NCBI GenBank assembly: GCA_022828595.1
Contig: JAKGHH010000002.1
Span: forward strand, 110,682,855 to 110,746,854
Reading direction: 5' to 3'
DNA: 64,000 bases
DNA from: Nelumbo lutea
Taxonomy: Eukaryota > Streptophyta > Magnoliopsida > Proteales > Nelumbonaceae
Below, piece after piece: positions 21,395 to 32,054 of this stretch (positions within the stretch are counted from its first letter, which is position 1; each line of letters starts with the position of its first letter). Below the pieces are notes generated by a model. The model had not been told where the DNA came from. It was given only the letters and a program-made list of their open reading frames with translations, and did no database searches. Both the position numbers and the translations under genes were made by a program.

Positions 21395-22300
21395 ATGGAG
21401 GGTTGGAATATTGAGATGAAATTTACCGGTACTGTGGGATTGGGTGTTGGAGGTAGTAGTGATATTTTTGGGTCAGGGATCCTTACTACAATAAAACTTG
21501 ATGGTACAAATTATTTGGAGTGGGCACAATCATCTAAGATGACTATTGGTGCATGTGGAAAATTAAGGTATCTCACTAGGGAGGAGAAGAAACTTGATAC
21601 AGGTGCTTCCTGATGGGTGCAGGAGAATTACATGGTAATGTCCTGGCTGTGTAATTCTATGTTACTTCATATTGCAAAAAATTTCCTATGGGCTAATACT
21701 GCTGAGGAGATTTGGGATAGAGTGATTGAAACCTACTCTCAGAAGCAAAATGAAGCTTGAGCCTATTAGTTAAGAAATCAAGTGATAAGTATGAAACAAG
21801 GAGAAAAACCTCTTGCTGTGTATTTCTCCATGCTGAAAACCCTATGGCAGGAAATAGATCACTTAGAAATTATGGTATGGGAAAGTGTAAATGATGCAAC
21901 AACTTAACACAGACTGGTAGAGAGGGATAGGGTTTTTGAGTTCTTAGCAGGGCTGAACCTTGAATTTGGCATTGCTAAGCAGCATATTCTTTTTAGGGAG
22001 GGTGTGACACTCTCTCAGGCCTATGCCTTTGCCTCTGGAGAGGAAAATAGGAGGAATGTAATGCTGAGACAGCTTGGGATTGACCTGTCAGCTATGGTTG
22101 GTACAACAAAACCTAAGCCAAATGGAGACAGGGGGAGTAGTGAGACTAAAAGGGATGATACGAAGGACTTGGTGTGTGATTATTGTAAGAAGCCTAAGCA
22201 TACCAGGGACACTTGTCGGAAGCTTCATCCAAATCTTATGCCTGCTCGGATAAGAAACAAGAAAGGAAATGTAAATGTAGCCACTACACGAGACTCTTTA
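21395..22300 (+). pseudogene. Copia gag with zinc knuckle
   Basis: From the ATG at 21395 the start contains ILTTIKLDGTNYLEWAQSS, the conserved N-terminal gag (UBN2/Retrotran_gag) motif. It is interrupted by stops near 21611, 21760 and 21905. The later part has FLAGLNLEFGIAKQHIL and the CCHC knuckle CDYCKKPKHTRDTC (C-x2-C-x4-H-x4-C) at about 22177-22220. Gag packages element RNA into virus-like particles. The stops, one a TGA soon after residue 72, rule out an intact protein. Confidence 0.88.
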
Positions 22301-22499
22301 GCCCCTCTTTCCCAAACTGATTGGGAATCCATTACAGTAGCAGCAATGAGAACAGAATTGGAGAAGTTTGGACAACTTATGAGTAAGAAAGATTCACCTA
22401 GCTCTAGCCTTCTAGATGGACAACATAATGCAGGAGCCAACTACACCACTTCCTTTGCACATATAGGTAGTTCATATGCAACTGCAAATCTTGCATCCA

Positions 22500-24115
22500 C
22501 TTCAGGTAAGGAGGGACCTCACTGGATTATAGACTCAGGAGCATCTGAGCACATGGCTAATGCCCCTACCCTTTTCAGTTCCTATCAGTTGTGTTTTGGT
22601 AGAGACAGAGTCTCTATAGCAGATGGTTCACATATTTCCATTGCTGGGAAATGGACAGTTAGAGTGATCAATGATATAACTCTGTTTTCTGTTTTATATG
22701 TCCCTAGATTTCATACCAATTTACTATCTGTTAGTTCTTTGACAAAGAATTTGAATTGTTCCGTGACTTTTCTTCTTGGTAATTGTGTTTTGGAGGATTT
22801 GGAGTCAAAGAAGATGATTGGGAGTGGTTGTATGGTGAATGGAGTTTACCTTTTGGATGAGATTTCGAGACATCAGGGCCATCATGTTAGCAACAACAAT
22901 AGTAGTGGGTCAGAGTCAGTGAATCAGATTATGCTCTGGCACAATTGCTTGGGACAACTTTCTTTTAGTTCTTTGAAATGTCTTTTCCCAAAGTTGTTCG
23001 AGTCTGTTCAGTTATCTACTTTGGAGTTGTTTATGGATGATTATACACGATATTCTTGGATATGTTTAATGAGATCACATGATGAGGTTCTTAACTTGGT
23101 ACGACAGTTTCACCAGATGGTTCTCACACAATTTGGAGTGAGAACTAAGGTTTTTAGATCAGATAATGCCAGAGAGTACTTTGAGAAGGACCTGACCACG
23201 TATCTCCTAGAACATGGGGTAATTCAACAGAGCAGTTGTGTATATACACCACAACGGAATGGAGTTGCTGAGAGAAAAAACAGACACATTGTGGAGGTGG
23301 TAAGGAGTCTTATGGTGTGTGCTTCAGTTCCTGTATAGTTTTGGGGAGATGTAGTACTTACAACCGTGCATTTGATTAACTATGTTCCTTCACGGGCTTT
23401 GGGGTTTAAGGTGCCATTTAGCCTGTTTTTTTCAGATGGGGAGATATTTCATATACCTCTGAGGGTTTTTGGGTGTGTTTCATATACCTCTGAGGGGTAT
23501 TGTTGTTATGATCCAGTGTTGAGGAGCAAATTTGTCACAATGGATGTTACTTTCTTTGAATCCACCTTCTTCTTCTCGAGTGGTTTTCCTCAGGGGGAGA
23601 GTTTTGGGGAGGAGAACTCACAATCTGTTCATCTTCCTATTTTTTTGGTGCCTTCATCAGTTCATCCAACACCTTCATCAGTTCAGCTAACACATGCACC
23701 TCCAGTTTCATTACTCGAGCCACTACGGGCAACCTCACAGAAATATCAGTGTCGACAGATGATGGTTGACTCCAAACATCCTCAACCCACACCATTATCT
23801 ATCACTCCTTCTGAAACTCCAGATTCGGTAGATACAGTTCTAGGTATTCCTCTTGAGCCAGAGCTTGCTATGTTTTCTGATGATAATGTTCTTGTCCCTA
23901 ACACCATTGTTGCAGCTGATCCCACTGACCTTAATTTTCCCATTGCACTTCATAAGGGGAAGAGAAAGTGTACAACCCATTGCATTTCACACCATCTTTC
24001 CTATAGTGCCTTATCACCCTCATATTGTGCCTTTCTTTCTTCCTTGGGTTCTTTGTCTATACCCAGGAATGTTACTGAGGCTCTCTTCAAACCTGAGTGG
24101 AAAATAGCCATGTAA
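22500..24115 (+). pseudogene. Copia protease and integrase
   Basis: WIIDSGASEHMA near 22530 is the copia aspartic protease active site (D-S/T-G-A). Then come the GAG-pre-integrase zone (MLWHNCLGQLSF, with its first His/Cys features eroded) and the integrase core: MDDYTRYSWICLM, VFRSDNAREYF with the catalytic Asp, and PQRNGVAERKNRHIVE with the catalytic Glu. The usual segment between the zinc region and FMDDYTR, which carries the first catalytic Asp, is deleted. A TAG at about 23336 is followed in the same frame by resumed homology (HLINYVPSRALGFKVPF). It cannot integrate. Confidence 0.88.
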
Positions 24116-24975
24116 GATGAGATGGATGCTTTGGTTAAAAACCAAACTTGGGAAATAGTTGATCTCCCCCCAGACAAGGAGATAGTTGGATGTAGATCGG
24201 TATTCGCAGTGAAGTATAGGGCTGATGGCAAGATAGAGAGATACAAGGCAAGGTTGGTATTAAAAGGGTATACACAGACCTATGGTGTTGATTATCTGGA
24301 AACCTTTGCACCAGTAGCTAAGATGAGTTTAGTTCATATCCTTTTATCTCTAGCAGTCACCTATTCATGGCCTTTGTTCTAGTTTGATGTAAAAAATGTC
24401 TTCTTCAATGGTGATTTACAGGAGGAGGTATATATGGACATTCTAGCAGGCTTTTATGAGAATGTTGATAAGGGAAAGGTGTGCAGACTCAGAAAATCTC
24501 TGTATGGATTGAAACAGTCACCTAGGGCTTGGTTTGACAGGTTCAGAGGGGCACTCATTTGTTTTGGATACACACAGACACAACTTGATCGCACTCTCTT
24601 TGTGAAGAGGAGAGATGCTCTGGTGTCAATTCTGATTGTGTATGTGGATGATATAGTGGTGATAGGAAATGATTTGGAGGAGATTGATAATCTCAAAAAA
24701 TCATTGCAATAAGAATTTGAGATCAAAGATCTTGGTGAGCTCAAATACTTCTTGGGGATTGAAGTTGCAAGATCCAAGCATGGGATCTTCCTTTCACAAA
24801 GGAAGTATGTACTTGACCTATCGCGGGAGACTGGCAAGCTGGGGACCAAACCAACAGACACTCCTATTGATCCAAATCATAGAATTAATGGTGTGGATGG
24901 TGAGTTGGTAAAGGATGCAAGGAGATATCAAAGAATGGTGGGCCGACTAATGTATTTGTGTATGACATGACCAGA
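24116..24975 (+). pseudogene. Copia reverse transcriptase
   Basis: Shows NQTWEIVDLPPDKEIVGCR, KARLVLKGYTQTYGVDYLET, a QFDVKNVFFNGDLQEEVY block preceded by a stop at about 24380, RKSLYGLKQSPRAWFDRF, and the catalytic YVDDIVVIGND with both aspartates. The remainder (LGIEVARSKHGIFLSQRKY, then RYQRMVGRLMYL) leads to RNase H. Stops at about 24113, 24380 and 24712 break the frame. Confidence 0.9.
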
Positions 24976-25604
24976 TATTTCTCATGTTGTCAGTGTTGTG
25001 AGTCAGTACATGCATGCACATCGGGTTTAGCACTGGGAAGCTATTGAGAGGATACTTGCATATTTGAAGCACCCTAGCAGAGGCATTCTTTTCTCAAATC
25101 ATGAGAATCTGAGGCTATAGTCTTATATGGATGTAGATTGGGCAGGATGCTTAGATGACAGGAGGTCTACATCAGGAGTGTGTACCTTTGTAGGTGGAAA
25201 CTTGATCTCCTGGAAGAGTAAGAAGCAAGCGGTTGTGGCAAGGTCAAGTGCAGAGGCTGAGTAGATCCATGGCTCATGGTGTCTCAGAACTTCTTTGGGT
25301 TAGATCTCTCTTGAGTGAGATTGGGGTGAAAGCAGAGGAACCTATGATGTTATACTGTGACAATCAGGCTGCAATCAATATTGTCCACAATCCAATTCAG
25401 CATGATAGGACAAAACACATTGAAGTTGATAGACACTTTATAAGAGAAAGGGTAACAATTGGAGAAGTCTGTTTGCCTTATGTCTCTTCAGAGTTGCAGT
25501 TGGCTGATGTTCTTATTAAAGGGGTGGCAAAGAACAAGTTTGAACATGATCTATGCAAGTTGGGAATGTGTGACATTTACTCCCAACTTGAGGGGGAGTG
25601 TTGA
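24976..25604 (+). pseudogene. Copia RNase H
   Basis: RNase H is recognisable as [14 protein letters not shown], then a SRSSAEAE segment with a stop where AEY is usual, LYCDNQAAINIVHNP, and HDRTKHIEVDRHFIRE near the C-terminus. The coding region stops at 25602-25604, overlapping the start of the 3' LTR. Confidence 0.88.
25582..25598 (+). promoter_or_regulatory. Polypurine tract of copia element 1
   Basis: CCAACTTGAGGGGGAG ends directly at the 3' LTR start TGTTGAAG. This G-rich tract primes plus-strand synthesis. Confidence 0.85.
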
Positions 25605-25887
25605 AGATTAATCAGTCTTATGATGTATTTTATGAGTAGATGTTTTATGTTAGTACTTATGTGAGTCCAAATTTTATTATATTTTTGTGTCTTATATATG
25701 CTGTTTTATGTCTTGCCGCCCTATAAGGGCATAGTTGTTTTTGTACTACTCTATTATTTTTAGTATAAATAATAAGTGAAGGAGGCGGCCAGATTATTGC
25801 TCTCTTTTCTTTCAACTTCTCTTATTCTCCTTCTCTCTTCAAGAAACAACTTTTCTTTCATATTTTTTAATTCGGCAGATTTCTACT
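25599..25887 (+). repeat. 3' LTR of copia element 1
   Basis: 289 bp with a TATAAATAA box at 25764-25772. It lies about 260 bp upstream of the MED7 start codon in the same orientation, so transcription from it would run into MED7. Confidence 0.92.
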
Positions 25888-25892
25888 AACTT

Positions 25893-26146
25893 CATATAAA
25901 CATATAGTAATATTATGGTTTTGGTTCTAATTGGATCAGATTGAACCAGGGTGAATCCCCTCCTTTAAGTTTCAAACCCAGCTAAATGGGATTTGATTTT
26001 GGATTCAGTTCAGACAACCAGTCATGCCTACTTTTGGCAGTCCTAATCATGAAATTATCTGGATTTTCAAAGGAAAAGAGAACAAATTTTGGTATTTAAC
26101 AACTCTTTTTTCTTCCTAAAAACTCGAAACAGGGAAGTACGAAGTA
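25893..26146 (+). promoter_or_regulatory. Interval between copia 3' LTR and MED7 start codon
   Basis: Only 254 bp separate the copia target duplication from the MED7 ATG. I see no clear TATA box of its own here. The native MED7 promoter has probably been displaced upstream of the copia insertion, or MED7 uses a short TATA-less promoter. Confidence 0.4.
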
Positions 26147-29100
26147 ATGGCAGCAACATCAGCGACATACCCACCACCACCACCATACTACAGGCTCTAC
26201 AAGGATTACCTCCAAAACCCTAAATCGGCTCCTGTGCCTCCCCCTCCAATTAAAGGCACCTACATGCTCTATGGTGGCGCCTACACGGTCTGTTCTCTGT
26301 TTTTCTTCTTAAACTTTGTTATCATATTTTTATTGTTTACTTTCTTCTTGGGTCTCTCTCATTTCATTGTAAAGATTAGGGTTTATTTAGATGTAAATAT
26401 GTGGGTTCTGTTTACTTAATGCTGTTACTGAGCTTTAGTTTTGATTTTTTTGTTATTTTTCTTTAATTTTAATTTTATATGAATACCTTGCATTTCATTT
26501 TGAAATTCTATGTTATTTAGATGTGCATTGATGTATTGGTTAATTATTTCTTGTTTTTGAACTCCTTGTGCATGCTTACTCCGCTAAGCTCTGTCTTTTA
26601 GAAAATTCTAATAATTCCATAAATTTAGAGGCATTTTGTATTTGAACTTTCACTGATATACTGAGTGACTCAGATTTGGTAGGTTTCTTTTGATGTTAAC
26701 TTCTTTCCTTGTTGGATCAGATTTGCAAGTTATCTTTGTGTAAATTGCATTTGTATCTTTGTGTGCTATATATACTTCATTTGCTTCAGATTGTTTGGAC
26801 TTGTTGCATTGCCACCATAGGCTGATGATGTACTTCCTAGCTTGGAAGAGCAAGGAATTCATCAACTTTATCCAAAAGGGCCCAATATCGGTACATTTCA
26901 GTTCATTTCTTCTTATTTGTAATACTATTTGAAGACAGATTGGCTTAATTTCTTTTTCTTTCCCAGATTTGTTCCATCTAAATAAAAACTATGTTTGTGG
27001 CTGGCGGAATGTAGAGTCTGAACAATTTAGGCCATCCTAAAAAAATATGTATCAGTATATATGGTTTTTATGGGAAACAGTAACTTTCACTAAGCTTTAA
27101 GGAAACTTAGTACAACTGTCAACCTTCATAGGCAAGGTGATCTTCAACATAAAAACAGTTTACAAACATGCCCAGAAAAGGTTTTCCCTACTAATTCCCT
27201 TTGCTAAGGTACCGGCCATTGCATTGGCTGACCTCCTAGTCCATTTAAAATGCACTTCAAGCTCCGTTGTTAGGTGCATAATTTCCCCTATAGGTTGTCT
27301 AAGAGACCAAGTGCCCAAACTGTTTGTTTGCATCCAACCTACTACCAATTTCAAATCTCCTTCCACCTCCAATTGTTAAAAACCTAGTTGTTTAGCCAAT
27401 TTGAGCCCTTATAGGAGTGCCAAAACTTTTACTCTAAGAGAGTCCCCCAAACCTACCGGGCCAGAAAACAGGGCCAGGACTCTTCCTTCCCCATCTCTAA
27501 ATACGCCCCCAATTCCAGAGGGGCCAGGATTACCTGTAGAGCTGACGTCAAAATTCAACTTCACACCAAAAAGTAAAGGAGGGTACCAATCCTCTTTAAG
27601 AGTTATAGAACAGGAAGAGCTCGCTACTGTCCTCCAACCTCTAACCATATCATCTACGGAGGTCTTTGAACAGGTCCAACGATTTCAGCCAATGTATAGC
27701 CTTGATGGTGATCCCTTTTATGAGTTCATGTGCTGTTTTTTATTGTCCTTGGAAAACTCTGTTATTTCTCTCTTCCCACACTGCCCAAATGATTGCTGCC
27801 CTTGTTGTTCTCCCCATCACCCTTCCTCTTTCATTGGTTGTTAGAAAAAAGTTAGATTCAAAAAGATCCGCCATGCTTGTAAGAGGATTCCACCTGCACC
27901 CAAAGAGAGAGGAGAACCAATCCTAAATAAGAGTAACAAGAGGACAGGGGATTAGTAGATGATTTACTGTCTCACCACTCTTCAAGCACAGGGTTACAAA
28001 CTTGGGGATAAGCACCAATTTGGTCTTTTTCTTCGAAGCATGTCTTAAGTGTTAATTTTTAGGAGAACCACTTCCCAACAAAAAGGCCTTCACCTTTGGA
28101 GGTACAGAGCACACCTCACTTCTTTTACAGGAAAAAAGGAAACCAAGTTGCAACAAATCATTGAAAAATGAAAAGCAAGAAAAACAACTTGAGGAGACTT
28201 CTGATCAAATTCTACTATCAAGACAAGATTGGTCCAAAAACACCGAGTTTAGAAGAGAAAAAAGTTCATCTATAAGCCCTCCTTTTGAATCCCTCAACCC
28301 TCTCCTGCAGATAGATGCTTTCAGTCTAACTTTGTTCTTCACATCTAACACATGGCCATAACAGGAGTTTTTTGTTATCATTAATTATGTATTTTTCCAG
28401 TATTTATCAATGTGAACAAACAAAACAATAAATAAATATGGACAAGCAAATCCAAGTTTCACTTGCTTTGAACTTGAGCATGTTGTGTGCTGTGCATGAA
28501 AGCTTCCTGGGGCATTTTTTATTGTGTTGGTGTCACCTAGAAAAGAAGAGGGAAAATAAAGGAAATTTGTTATTATTGGCATTTCTTTTATTTAATAACT
28601 TGGACATGGTTGATCACTTGTAACCGTCTTCAATAATGAAATTCAAACAGTGCTTGTTAATTGTTATGTGACTAACTTCTCTTTTTTCCCAGACTTCAAG
28701 AAAGAACTAAGATCACTGAACAGAGAATTGCAGCTACATATTTTGGAGCTTGCAGATGTTCTTGTTGAGAGGCCATCTCAATATGCAAGGAGAGTGGAGG
28801 ACATATCTCTTATATTTAAAAACTTACACCACCTTCTTAATTCATTGCGTCCTCACCAGGTAGAAATTTTCCCTTTAATTGTTTAACAATTTTTTTTTTT
28901 TAATTCTACTTCTTTCAATTTGCCTTTTGTTTTCTTCACAGGCCAGGGCAACGCTGATTCACATACTAGAACTACAGATACAACGTTGAAAACAAGCAGT
29001 GGAAGACATCAGAAGGTATCTTGATTCAATGTTTTGTTGGAAATATCAAGTCCTTCCAACCACAGATATAATAATCTCAATACTGGCCTTGTCCATGAGC

Positions 29101-29570
29101 TTATAGCATTTAGCAACCAATGTAGACATCCTTCTTGGTTACTTTCTTATCACCCCATCCTGCTGAGGTTGACTTTTGCCTTTTAGTTCACTGGACAGCT
29201 AACAAAATTGATGACTTAGATGAGAAGTACATGTATGGATGCTATTGCATCTAAATATATTTTGAAAAAAAAAATACTCTGCGTATTGGGGTTGTTATTT
29301 TGTATATTTGTATGCCTTTTTGGAGGGGTGGAGGATGGGGATGGGGATGATAGGAGAGTCCCTCTATCCTAAATCCTAATAGACCCCCTCCCCACTAGTG
29401 CTAGAATTGCCTTTGTTGCTTTATTATTGAGTGTGTGCAACGCAAGCACCTATAATTATGTTTTGTCATTTATGAGTAATAACCTTTGATTGTTCTTTTG
29501 CTTCTTTAGAAGAAGAGAAGAAGCTCAGAGGCTGCTTAAGGAGTCACTTGGGACCTTGGATGGCCACTAG
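26147..29570 (+). CDS. MED7: Mediator complex subunit 7, five exons, with a premature stop in exon 4
   Basis: MED7 belongs to the middle module of Mediator, which bridges transcription factors and RNA polymerase II in the nucleus. Predicted exons are 26147-26287, 26821-26890, 28693-28859, 28942-29015 and 29510-29570, with GT-AG introns and matching phases. Exon 1 holds the plant MED7 start with PPPPPYYRLYKDYL and GTYMLYGGAYT; exon 2 has DDVLPSLEEQGIHQLYPK; exon 3 is the helical ELRSLNRELQLHILELADVL core; exons 4-5 hold the terminal coiled coil (ATLIHILELQIQR, KQAVEDI, RREEAQRLLKESL). Full length would be about 170 residues, like the ~168-residue Arabidopsis protein. The oddity is an in-frame TGA at 28987-28989 (codon 142), where an Arg is expected; translation would stop 28 residues early, inside the coiled coil. 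Intron 2 (~1.8 kb) contains an antisense LINE fragment. Confidence 0.93.
27060..28130 (-). mobile_element. LINE fragment antisense inside MED7 intron 2
   Basis: On the minus strand, from high to low coordinates: MGRTTRAAIIWAVWEERNNR (post-zf-RVT block), VKLNFDVSSTGNPGPSGIGG with FRDGEGRVLALFSG (RNase H-like start), then LKLVVGWMQTNSLGTW, and HFKWTRRSANAMAGTLAKG at the RNase H C-terminus. Stops and frame changes separate the parts. It is 5'-truncated and lies wholly within the intron, antisense to MED7. Confidence 0.82.
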
Positions 29571-29959
29571 AACAAATCAGTATATATGAGGCTGTGCTTT
29601 CAAGAGATCTTGTGGGTTTGACATGAGCAGATTTCTTACGCCTACCAATGGGACCTCAGATTTCTCTCATTTCTATCCGTTGCAGCATCTCCGGATATGC
29701 CTCATGCTTGAAACTTCTTGGTATATAGGAGAGACTTAGCCAACCAATGTAATAAATCTATAGGAAAGAATAACAAAAATGGGCCATTTGCCATATTTGT
29801 TGGAAGGCCATATACTGTGGACATCCCATGCAATTTGAATGGACAGGTATCCTGTATGTGGCAGCTGAACCAGCAGCATTCATGTTGCATTTTGTTAACC
29901 CCATAGGCTGCATTGCAGTTTGAACTTTGAAGATGACATTTTCTTGTTATTTGCCAATT
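29571..29959 (+). other. Probable MED7 3' UTR and downstream spacer
   Basis: No coding signal. An open stretch in each direction at about 29702-29906 looks coincidental. Some of this is likely the MED7 3' UTR. Confidence 0.4.
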
Positions 29960-30480
29960 ATCACATTACGAAAGAGGAAAAAACTGCAGAATCTTCTGCT
30001 AGAGGCCCTATCAGCCAATTTAAGGGAGAGTTCCAAGAACCTGAAACTCCATCCTTTCCTTTTGAAGCAAGAATATGAGCGGACTTGTTAGCAGTCCTGT
30101 TAATCCAGATGAACCTGCGATTCAAACCTGCTATGTTATAATAATCTGATAATAGAGGCCAAGCCTCTGGAGGGCTTTCAAAAGATCTCTGATTTAGGAT
30201 AGATGCTATAGTCCTGGAGTCACAGTAAATCAACAGGTTTGAGAAACCTCTGCCGGTGGCCCACATACTATTCACCGATAGCTACTAGTTCAGCATATAT
30301 AGCAGATTTTGCTTTAGGGGCCACAGTTTGCAGTTAAAAGAGAACCAAAATCAATCTTGTGCTATAAAACCAAAACCACTTGAACCATCCTTTGAGAATC
30401 CACCATCTGTAAAAGCTGTACAAAACGGACCCAAAAAATTCTGAGAATGGTAATTTCCACATCCTTTGTAGAACCTCTAA
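29960..30480 (-). mobile_element. RNase H-like (RVT_3) domain of a LINE or derived fragment
   Basis: The minus strand has FTDGGFSKDGSSGFGFI followed by a stop. It resumes with ATGRGFSNLLIYCDSRTIA, SPPEAWPLLSDY and FIWINRTANKSAHILASKG. This is the plant RVT_3-type RNase H fold seen in LINE ORF2 C-termini and in domesticated fragments: acidic D in TDGG, E/D in CDS, late H/A block. It differs in wording from the LINE family at 4546 and 27060. At least two stops lie in the upstream part, so I call it a relic. Confidence 0.72.
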
Positions 30481-30737
30481 ATACCAGTGTTGATATTGGT
30501 AGGGACACATTATTGTTGGGGATTGTAGTGTTTGGCTTTCCGACAGCGGTAATGATCGGGAATCCTTAGCAAATCCAAGTTCTTGCCTGGACTTAAAAAA
30601 GTGTTTTAGCCAAACCTGCGCTTAGCACCTTTGCTAAGGACTCTAGTCCCGGGTTCCATCCCTGAAGTTGAATACTAAGCATTTGTAGTATTATCAAATA
30701 TCAAATAAAAAAAAGGCAGAATGCTAAGAATATGTAA
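30481..30737. other. Unassigned spacer with a tRNA-like B-box segment
   Basis: GGGTTCCATCCC near 30650 resembles a pol III B box, but there is no matching A box or clover-leaf. Possibly a SINE relic. Confidence 0.25.
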
Positions 30738-30746
30738 TATTTTATG

Positions 30747-31205
30747 GGATCATTTACTAGAACACCTCCTATGGTTTCATGGATTTACTTAAACCTATTT
30801 TATAGTTTTCATTTTACTAAAACTTTTCCAGAGTATTAAAATAAAAAGCAAATAGTAACGTGATCACCTAAACTAAATGGAAAATGTTCAAAGGCATGGA
30901 CCCATGATTGTTTATTTCAAAAGTATCTTTAACATTTCTTTATTCAAAAAACAAAATTGACCAAATGGAGTCAAATTGAATGACTACTTCTGGCAACTAG
31001 GGGTTAAAGTGGTATTTTTATTTTATTTTGATTAAATTTATTAAAATGGACATTCCGGTCAAAACTGTTATTTTCCACTGTTATATAATAGAAGGTCGAT
31101 TAAATAAATATGTTGCAAATTATAGGCAATGTTTTATAAAGTGAAAACTATAAGGTAGGTTTAAGTAAATCCATGAAACTATAGGGGGTGTTTTGTAAAG
31201 GACCC
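30747..31205. mobile_element. Foldback element, family G
   Basis: The left arm holds ATGGTTTCATGGATTTACTT then AAACCTATTTTATAGTTTT; the right arm is its inverted counterpart (AAAACTATAAGGTAGGTTT then AAGTAAATCCATGAAACTAT). About 460 bp in total. Flanks TATTTTATG (30738-30746) and TGTTTTATG (31206-31214) match at 8 of 9. Non-coding. Confidence 0.75.
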
Positions 31206-31214
31206 TGTTTTATG

Positions 31215-32054
31215 CTATATGATGTATAATATATGTATAAGTAAATGTTACACATTGTATATTATAAAATATAATAAAGGTCTTGAGAGTAGGAACAACA
31301 ATTTCCACACTATCCTATGGATATCTGCCCTACCTACCCCGTCAAGACGGGTTTTATTGTTTGAAAAGTAGATTTTAGGGTAGAGATTGGTTTTGGGATT
31401 TTACAACCTGTATGGATATGGGTAGGATGTGTCAATTAGGCTAAATTTGACCCTCCTTAACAACTTATGGCTTATGTTTTTCTTTAGTCAGGATCTGCCC
31501 CTCACACTGACCTCGCAACATGTATCAACTGTACATCGGGAATATCTCCAATACTTGTATGTCATTATTCATGGGAGATGTTCCCAATATATGGTTGGAT
31601 GTAGCTGTGAGGTAGGTGTGAGGAGCGCTCTGTGAGGAGCATATCCCAATTCGTTTTTTTTATATGTTTCAATCATTGGAATTTTTTATGTTTGTTGATT
31701 TTATTTTGCTTCTTTGTTGCTTATATATAATGCATGGTGAATAACGGGAAATTAGATGTGGGTTTGGACCTGACTTGCCAATCCAGCCCAGCCCACCCCA
31801 CCTGCAAATATGGGGAGGGTAGAGTTAGGAAAGGGTTTGCATTGTTGTGTGTAGAGAGGGATTGGATTCTAAAAATCCAACCCGCCGCTATGCATTTGGG
31901 GGAGGGTACAGATTGGGAGGTTTGGGGAGACAAAGAGGGTCTAGAATTTATAAAACTCACCAAGAAGCTGCCGTGCTGCCATCCCTATTTAAGGGTGAAC
32001 ATAAGGTTTGTTTGGTTCATTTCCAATGCAAAACTTGGATCCTATCCTGTAGGG
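31215..32054. other. Unassigned, between the foldback element and the IQM exons
   Basis: I searched this stretch for the missing IQ-motif and upstream IQM exons and found none. Frames at about 31734-32075 are open but match nothing I know. Confidence 0.4.

Larger units (their letters stand above)
20582..25887 (+). mobile_element. Ty1/copia element 1, structurally complete but with a broken ORF
   Basis: 5306 bp between 5-bp target duplications AACTT (20577-20581 and 25888-25892). It has 5' LTR 20582-20909, PBS 20910-20922, a gag-pol region about 21395-25604, PPT just before 25599, and 3' LTR 25599-25887. Domain order is gag, zinc knuckle, protease, integrase, RT, RNase H, as in copia. LTRs differ by substitutions and a ~33-bp indel, so the insertion is not recent. 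Premature stops and frameshifts make it non-autonomous now. Confidence 0.93.

Noticed and set aside
30600..30720. Possible tRNA gene (B-box-like GGGTTCCATCCC)
   Set aside because: No A box at the right distance and no acceptor or anticodon stem can be drawn; at most a SINE relic.
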